NCBI GenBank assembly: GCA_006226555.1
Contig: SBGS01000013.1
Span: 1-7,189, forward strand
Length of the DNA stretch: 7,189 nucleotides
Direction of reading: 5' to 3'
DNA from: Bacteroidota bacterium
Lineage (GTDB): Bacteria > Bacteroidota > Bacteroidia > Flavobacteriales_D > Crocinitomicaceae
Made by a program: the position numbers and the translations under genes. Shown in pieces: positions 1 to 4,772 of this stretch. The notes beneath the pieces were generated by a model. It searched no databases. It was not told where the DNA came from and saw only the letters and a program-made list of their open reading frames with translations. How positions within the stretch are numbered: the stretch's first letter is position 1; each line of letters starts with the position of its first letter.

Positions 1-221
1 GTAATGTTGCGCACGTATCTGACTTTAAAGCCAAGATGTAAAAGATACCTGTAAACAAGATCAAAAGAGATAAATGTTCTACAGTTTCCAAGATGTACAT
101 TACTGTATACTGTTGGACCACACACATACATACCAACAAAGCCCTCTTTGATAGGTTTAAAGTCTTCTTTTACCCCGCTTAAACTGTTGTAGATCTTCAA
201 ATGTTGCGCTCTTGGATTCAT
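1..221 (-). CDS. cysS: Cysteinyl-tRNA synthetase, N-terminal part (runs off left edge)
   Basis: Cysteinyl-tRNA synthetase is the cytoplasmic class I enzyme that charges tRNA-Cys with cysteine using ATP. Only the first 73 codons plus two bases are present, out of a usual length of roughly 460-500 residues. The protein starts MNPRAQHLKIYNSL and carries the family's N-terminal signature MYVCGPTVYSNVHLGN at residues 31-46. Within it, Cys34 matches the first zinc ligand (Cys28 in the E. coli enzyme), and HLGN at 43-46 is the HIGH-type ATP-binding motif in a variant form. Residues 63-73 (LGFKVRYVRNI) continue the Rossmann-fold start as expected. The ATG at 221-219 is preceded directly by an in-frame TAA (224-222), so no upstream in-frame start is possible. 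The gene is divergent from the secretion-related array and has no evident functional tie to it. Confidence 0.95.
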   Translation of the reverse strand, partial: MNPRAQHLKIYNSLSGVKEDFKPIKEGFVGMYVCGPTVYSNVHLGNCRTFISFDLVYRYLLHLGFKVRYVRNI

Positions 222-245
222 TTACCAAATTTCTATGTGTTCGAA

Positions 246-253
246 CAAAAATA
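246..253 (-). promoter_or_regulatory. Candidate -7 promoter element for cysS
   Basis: Read on the minus strand, 253 to 246 is TATTTTTG, a full match to the Bacteroidota -7 consensus TAnnTTTG. It lies 24 bases before the cysS ATG, which would give a short leader of under 20 nucleotides. No clear TTG-type -33 element sits at the usual spacing of about 19-21 bases, so the call rests on one element in an AT-rich region. Confidence 0.4.
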
Positions 254-327
254 GGGTTAAATTCAATAATTCCCGAGCCGATCGAATCTCTTGGGCAATT
301 TCATTTTTAAATCAGTATAGTTTATAA

Positions 328-335
328 TACCTTTG
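328..335 (+). promoter_or_regulatory. Candidate -7 promoter element for the surface-protein array
   Basis: TACCTTTG matches the Bacteroidota -7 consensus TAnnTTTG exactly. Transcription would start near 340-343, leaving a leader of about 35 nucleotides before the ATG at 378. The -33 position (about 301-311) holds only a T-rich run (TTTTTAA) and no good TTTG. This site would drive the whole plus-strand array, since no other promoter is evident between its tightly packed genes. It also overlaps the TTG at 333, which argues against that codon being the start. Confidence 0.45.
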
Positions 336-377
336 CAGCGCACAACGGAAGTTGTAGAAATTTTAGAAGCCACCACT

Positions 378-3300
378 ATGAATATGAATAAAGCCGGTTT
401 ACTGCTACTATTCACCGTAACACTCTGTTTTTTTAACAGCGCACAAAAAGATACATTGTTCTGGTTTGCAGCACCAGAGATCTCTAGTTCAATGTCGGAC
501 ACTCCCATAAAACTGAGATTTTTAAGCTACGATCAGCCTGTATCCATTACGGTTGATCAACCCGCCAACGGAGCTTTCACTCCAATTAACTTATCACTTC
601 CGGCAAATGGACTTGATAGCGTAGATCTAAGTTCTTTCCTTTCAAGTGTGGAAAGTCCCGGAGGAAATGTAATTGGATCGAACGGTTTAAGAATTACATC
701 CACGGATCTGATTTCGGCTTATTACGAACTATCTGCCGGTTCAAACAAAGAGATCTATACCCTCAAAGGAAATAAAGGATTAGGGTTAGAATATTACACC
801 CCTTTTCAAAAATTCTGGGCTAACGGTAGCACAACACCTGCGTCATTCTCATCCATTGAGATCGTTGCAGCAGAAAACAACACTACCGTACTGATAACTC
901 CCAGAACGGCAATTACAGGACACGCTCAGGATGTAACTTTCTCAGTTATACTAAACAGCGGCGAAACCTACAGTGCACGAGATCTTAATTTAAGCGCAGC
1001 CTCTTCCCTGGCAGGGAGTATTGTTTCATCGAACAAGCCTGTTGCGGTTACTGTCCACAGTGGGGCACTTTCTGAATCAGGTTGTTTGAGTACCGTAGGG
1101 GACCAGATCACCAGCTCAGTATTCGCAGGAAAAAATTTCGTTGTAAACAAAGGAACTGGTGATCACGATCGAATATACATTCTTGCAACTCAAAACGGAA
1201 CAAGTATTACCATCAACAATTCATCCACTACCACTGGTTTGATCAGCTGGGGAGAAACATTTGAATATCCCTTGACCGATGACTTCAATTATATTCAAAC
1301 CGATAAGCCTGTTTATATGTGGCATGTATCCGGTTACGACTGCAAATTGGCCGGAGCACAGGTTCCTAGCTTACTTTGTGCGGGTACATATTCAACTGCA
1401 TTTAGTCGCTCAAGTACAGACTCCTTAGGTATTTTTATTTACACGCGAACCGGTTTTGAAGGACAGTTTCAGCTGAATGGAAACCCATCACTTATTCAGG
1501 CCTCAGCTTTTTCGCCTGTACCCGGAACTGCGGGTGCGTTCCAAGTCGCTAAGATCTACTTCAATACAACAGACGTTCCTGTCGGTTCTTACAATATCAT
1601 TGAGAACTCAGGAGATGTATTTGGATTGGGGGTAATTGCGGGTGATGGATCAAGTGCTAGCAGCTATGGTTATTTATCTGAATTCACATCATATCCTTTC
1701 GTAGATGCCGGTCCTGACAACTCTATTTGTGCCAACACTTCACTTTCCCTTAGCGGACTATCTGGCGGTGGTACAGTAACCGGGGTTTGGTCAACCGATG
1801 GGTTTGGTTCTTTCGCATCTCCAAATACCAGTCTTATAAATGAATATCTTCCTAGTCAGCTTGATACACTTATTTCTCCGATCAAACTTATTCTAACCTC
1901 AACAGGTCCATGTCCCGTGCAGCGTGATACTATATTCCTGGATGTCGAGCCGGCGCCGATTGTAAGTGCATCCGCTGATCAAATTGTTTGTGCAAACAAT
2001 TCAGATGTATCCCTGGCAGGTGAAGTGACCGGTGGTGCAACAACAGGTATCTGGAGTACACTTGGTGCCGGAAGTTTTGCCCCGAGTGCCAGTGATCTGT
2101 CCGCGGTTTATTCACCATCTCCTTCAGATATAACTGCAGGAGCTGTTACCTTAGTACTCACCTCTACAAACTTTGGTTCTTGTCTAGCCGAGACTGATAC
2201 TATGATAGTTACATTCTCTCCGGAACCAATAGTTAATGCCGGAGCAGATACACTTTATACATGCGAAAACAACCCGAATATTTCCTTAGCAGGTAGCGTT
2301 AGTGGTGGTACCACAACCGGAAAGTGGATTTCGTCAGGAACCGGATTTTTCACGCCGGACAACCTTTCGCTTAATGCAAACTACCAGCCAAGCCCACAAG
2401 ACATCTCTGGAGGAAGTGTTTGGATCTATCTTGAGTCTACTTCTAATGGTTCATGCACCCCGGTTCAAGATAGTCTTTTGATCATATTCACGCCTGAGCC
2501 AAGTGTCAATGCAGGTCCTAATCAGATCGTTTGTGAAAACGACGCTGAAGTTACCCTGGCTGCTACCATCTCAGGGGCAACCACAACAGGGATTTGGTCC
2601 GGTGGAAGCGGAACTTTTAACCCTGACAATACTACGCTGAACGGAACCTACACACCATCAGCTGCAGAAATTGCATCAGGTACGGTATTCCTTACCTTGA
2701 CAACGACGAACAACAACGGATGTTCCGCTGAAAGCGACGTGTTACAGATCAACTTTACAGCGAAACCTTTTGCGAACTTTAATTATACTGAAGATTGCTT
2801 TGGTCAACCTACAGTATTGACTGACTTTTCTCTTCCGGGATCAGGTACCTTATCTTCATGGGAATGGGATCTTGGTGATATGACCACATCTTCAAATCAA
2901 AATGTGACGACATCATATACATCAGCAGGTACATACGACATACAACTTATCGTTACCAACAGTTTTGGATGTTCAGACACGACATCAAATCAAGTTGATG
3001 TTTATCCTATTCCAACGGCAGACTTTACATATTCTTCATCTTGTCCTAGCAATCAGATCGAAGTCAGTTTCAACGATGCTTCTGTCTCTGCAGATGTCAT
3101 TAATTACTGGTTCTACGACTTCGGAGGTCAGGGAACAAATGCATCGGCTAATCCAACACAGTTGTTTCTTCCAAATGCAGATTACGCAATTACACATATC
3201 GTCGGAACAGTGAATGGATGCTATGACACGATCGTGGAAATTCTAAACGTTCCAGCCTTGCCGAATGCCGGATTTGGATTTACTTCTTCGAACGGATTAA

Positions 3301-3800
3301 ACATCGGTGCCGAGTTCGAGTTTGTGAACAACGCTACGAACGCGTCGACTTTTGTTTGGGATTTTGGCAATAATCAAGGGTCGACGGATGAAAATCCATC
3401 TACGATATACTACGAAAATGGAACATACACGGTAACACAATACGTAACTGGAGCACTAGGTTGTATGGACAGTACTTCTCAGGTTATTACGATCAACACG
3501 ATAACCACAGAAATTGAAGTATTGATCCCCAATGCGATCTCGCCAAATGGAGACTTGAAAAACGATTACTGGAATCTCGATTTTCTTCAACTGCTTTATC
3601 CGAATGCTCACGTAGAGATATACAATGAATGGGGACAGCAGATCTTTATTTCGGACGGCTATAAAATACCTTGGGATGGCACATACAACGGAGAACTTGT
3701 GCCGGATGGCAATTATTTCTATGTTCTTGACCTCACGGGCGAAGGAAAAGATGAGAACATTTACAGAGGGACAATCCTCGTATTAAAAAGCAGAAACTGA
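378..3800 (+). CDS. Secreted multidomain surface protein with T9SS type B sorting domain
   Basis: Large exported protein of 1140 residues, probably a surface adhesin; no ligand can be read from it. Residues 1-22 are a signal peptide with a Leu/Phe-rich core ending NSA, and the mature chain starts at Gln23. Residues about 26-440 resemble the bacterial IgGFc-binding-protein N-terminal domain (DTLFWFAAPE; IVAAENNTTVLITP; IVSSNKPVAV; GDQI), with Cys236, Cys322 and Cys334. Residues 442-797 are four two-cysteine modules. Three PKD-like domains begin near 798, 880 and 963 (WEWDLGD, WFYDFG, FVWDFG). Residues about 1046-1140 form a gliding-motility/CHU_C type B CTD (NAISPNGDLKND, YNEWGQQIF, WDGTYNGELVPDGNYFY) that directs T9SS export. 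The frame is open back to a TTG at 333, but the signal peptide fits ATG 378 (or 384), and the TTG lies inside the likely -7 element. The stop overlaps the next gene's start. Confidence 0.93.
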   Translation: MNMNKAGLLLLFTVTLCFFNSAQKDTLFWFAAPEISSSMSDTPIKLRFLSYDQPVSITVDQPANGAFTPINLSLPANGLDSVDLSSFLSSVESPGGNVIGSNGLRITSTDLISAYYELSAGSNKEIYTLKGNKGLGLEYYTPFQKFWANGSTTPASFSSIEIVAAENNTTVLITPRTAITGHAQDVTFSVILNSGETYSARDLNLSAASSLAGSIVSSNKPVAVTVHSGALSESGCLSTVGDQITSSVFAGKNFVVNKGTGDHDRIYILATQNGTSITINNSSTTTGLISWGETFEYPLTDDFNYIQTDKPVYMWHVSGYDCKLAGAQVPSLLCAGTYSTAFSRSSTDSLGIFIYTRTGFEGQFQLNGNPSLIQASAFSPVPGTAGAFQVAKIYFNTTDVPVGSYNIIENSGDVFGLGVIAGDGSSASSYGYLSEFTSYPFVDAGPDNSICANTSLSLSGLSGGGTVTGVWSTDGFGSFASPNTSLINEYLPSQLDTLISPIKLILTSTGPCPVQRDTIFLDVEPAPIVSASADQIVCANNSDVSLAGEVTGGATTGIWSTLGAGSFAPSASDLSAVYSPSPSDITAGAVTLVLTSTNFGSCLAETDTMIVTFSPEPIVNAGADTLYTCENNPNISLAGSVSGGTTTGKWISSGTGFFTPDNLSLNANYQPSPQDISGGSVWIYLESTSNGSCTPVQDSLLIIFTPEPSVNAGPNQIVCENDAEVTLAATISGATTTGIWSGGSGTFNPDNTTLNGTYTPSAAEIASGTVFLTLTTTNNNGCSAESDVLQINFTAKPFANFNYTEDCFGQPTVLTDFSLPGSGTLSSWEWDLGDMTTSSNQNVTTSYTSAGTYDIQLIVTNSFGCSDTTSNQVDVYPIPTADFTYSSSCPSNQIEVSFNDASVSADVINYWFYDFGGQGTNASANPTQLFLPNADYAITHIVGTVNGCYDTIVEILNVPALPNAGFGFTSSNGLNIGAEFEFVNNATNASTFVWDFGNNQGSTDENPSTIYYENGTYTVTQYVTGALGCMDSTSQVITINTITTEIEVLIPNAISPNGDLKNDYWNLDFLQLLYPNAHVEIYNEWGQQIFISDGYKIPWDGTYNGELVPDGNYFYVLDLTGEGKDENIYRGTILVLKSRN
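1701..2768 (+). repeat. Four tandem ~90-residue two-cysteine modules in the first surface protein
   Basis: Modules start at 1701, 1962, 2232 and 2505 and are 87, 90, 91 and 88 codons long. Each follows the same plan: a start like V-N-A-G-x-D, Cys about 10 residues in, a GG-x-TTG-x-W-S turn, G-x-F-x-P, Y-x-PS, a strand such as LTSTN, a second Cys, then D-T/S and a P-x-P linker. The cysteine pairs are 451/512, 538/602, 629/693 and 719/782. The plan suggests an Ig-like beta sandwich with one disulfide. The copies are diverged at DNA level, so this is an old protein-level array and not a recent DNA repeat. Confidence 0.9.
2769..3512 (+). other. Three PKD-like domains of the first surface protein
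   Basis: Domains begin at about 2769, 3015 and 3264. The first and third keep the PKD core (WEWDLGD, then AGTYDIQLIVT; and FVWDFG, then NGTYTVTQYVT). The second is degenerate, with WFYDFGG and NADYAITHIV in place of the usual core. Domains one and two each have an early and a late cysteine (807/865 and 889/948). The third has only the late one (Cys1029). PKD folds usually act as rigid extracellular spacers, here between the two-cysteine modules and the sorting domain. Confidence 0.85.
3513..3797 (+). other. Type B T9SS C-terminal sorting domain (gliding-motility/CHU_C type)
   Basis: The last ~95 residues of the first surface protein show the family's landmarks in order: IPNAISPNGDLKND, then VEIYNEWGQQIF, then PWDGTYNGELVPDGNYFYVL, and the end GTILVLKSRN. 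Domains of this type target proteins to the type IX translocon. In Flavobacterium johnsoniae they differ from type A domains in needing a dedicated SprF-like partner. That agrees with the PorP/SprF gene directly downstream. Confidence 0.93.
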
Positions 3801-4762
3801 TGAAGGCAATAATAATCATTATAGCACTTTTGTTGACCGGCTCTTCAATTGCTCAACAACGCGGTATTGTTTCTAATTTCCTGATGAGTGATTATTACTA
3901 TAATCCGGCAATCGTGGGAAGCAGGGGAATCTCTATGGCCAATATTGCTTATCGAAACCAGTGGGTCGGTTTTAGTGGTGCACCATCTCTCGTGCTAGGG
4001 AATTTTAATGGAAGTATAAAAGGACTTGGAAAACATGGTTATGGTATCACTTTTATGTCCGAAAGAACGGGTATTACACAAAGTACTGCTGCCTATATAA
4101 ACTATGCTTATCATATAAAGCTCGGTGAGAAAACGAAACTCGGACTTGGGGTTCAGCCAGGATTCCTTCAGTACAGGGTACGTTTGTACGATGCACAGCT
4201 GGCTGATGAAAATGATGAAGTTTTAACAGGTACAGTATATAGCGCAAATGCTTTTGACTTCAGTACCGGTTTCAACCTCTACCACGAAAAATTCTTCTTG
4301 ATGGGTTCTCTCCACCATTTACTGGGTGATGAGATCAGATTTACTTCTTACAATACGAACCTTGAATATCATTTATCAGGTATTGCTGGATACAACTTCA
4401 AGCTGAAGAAAGGAACTACTATTCAACCATCTGTATTGGTGAAGTACGCCCGACCTGTTCCAGTTCAGTACACCGCTATGTTGAAAGCCGAGTTTAAAAA
4501 TAAATTTTGGGTTGGTGTACTCTACCGCTCAGACGATGCCGTGGGAATTAATCTGGGTTTGAACTTCAAAGAACGATTCTCTTTGATGTACGCGTATGAC
4601 TATACAGTTTCATCTCTTGCAAACTACCAAACCGGTTCACACGAAATTGCATTGTCCATTAAAATAACCAAAGAAAAACCATCTCTTGAAGAAGAGGATG
4701 ATAAGTTGAATAACAGCATCCTCGACGAAATGAAGAAAGAAATGGACGGTGATAAAAAATAA
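3800..4762 (+). CDS. PorP/SprF-family T9SS outer-membrane protein
   Basis: A 320-residue protein of the PorP/SprF family, predicted to be an outer-membrane beta-barrel that partners type B CTD cargo in secretion or anchoring. Residues 1-18 are a signal peptide with an Ile/Leu core, cleaved before Gln19. The family signature follows: NPAIVG at 35-40 and RNQWVGFSGAP at 52-62, then alternating amphipathic strands, with YDYTVSSL and GSHEIALSI near the barrel end. Residues about 290-320 form a charged hydrophilic tail (EEEDD, DEMKKEMDGDKK) beyond the last strand. The ATG shares one base with the upstream stop (TGATG), so translational coupling with the first surface protein is likely. SprF, which works with the adhesin SprB, is the family model. 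The exact subfamily cannot be settled from this sequence, so no symbol is given. Confidence 0.94.
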   Translation: MKAIIIIIALLLTGSSIAQQRGIVSNFLMSDYYYNPAIVGSRGISMANIAYRNQWVGFSGAPSLVLGNFNGSIKGLGKHGYGITFMSERTGITQSTAAYINYAYHIKLGEKTKLGLGVQPGFLQYRVRLYDAQLADENDEVLTGTVYSANAFDFSTGFNLYHEKFFLMGSLHHLLGDEIRFTSYNTNLEYHLSGIAGYNFKLKKGTTIQPSVLVKYARPVPVQYTAMLKAEFKNKFWVGVLYRSDDAVGINLGLNFKERFSLMYAYDYTVSSLANYQTGSHEIALSIKITKEKPSLEEEDDKLNNSILDEMKKEMDGDKK

Positions 4763-4772
4763 AAAAGCTATC

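Noticed and set aside
263..508. Minus-strand open frame of 81 codons across the intergenic region and the first surface-protein start
   Set aside because: It overlaps the promoter region and signal-peptide coding sequence of a well-supported gene, and its translation shows no recognisable features.
1701..2768. Tandem DNA repeats or a CRISPR-like array suggested by the ~265-273 base periodicity
   Set aside because: The periodicity is at protein level; codons and bases are too diverged, and there are no short identical repeats with spacers.
2965..3213. Plus-strand open frame of 82 codons in another frame
   Set aside because: It lies inside the PKD-encoding part of the first surface protein and has no start context or recognisable motif.
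4763..4772. Terminator or separate promoter between the PorP/SprF gene and the second surface protein
   Set aside because: The gap is only 10 bases, with an A-rich run and no hairpin, which fits a translation leader inside an operon.
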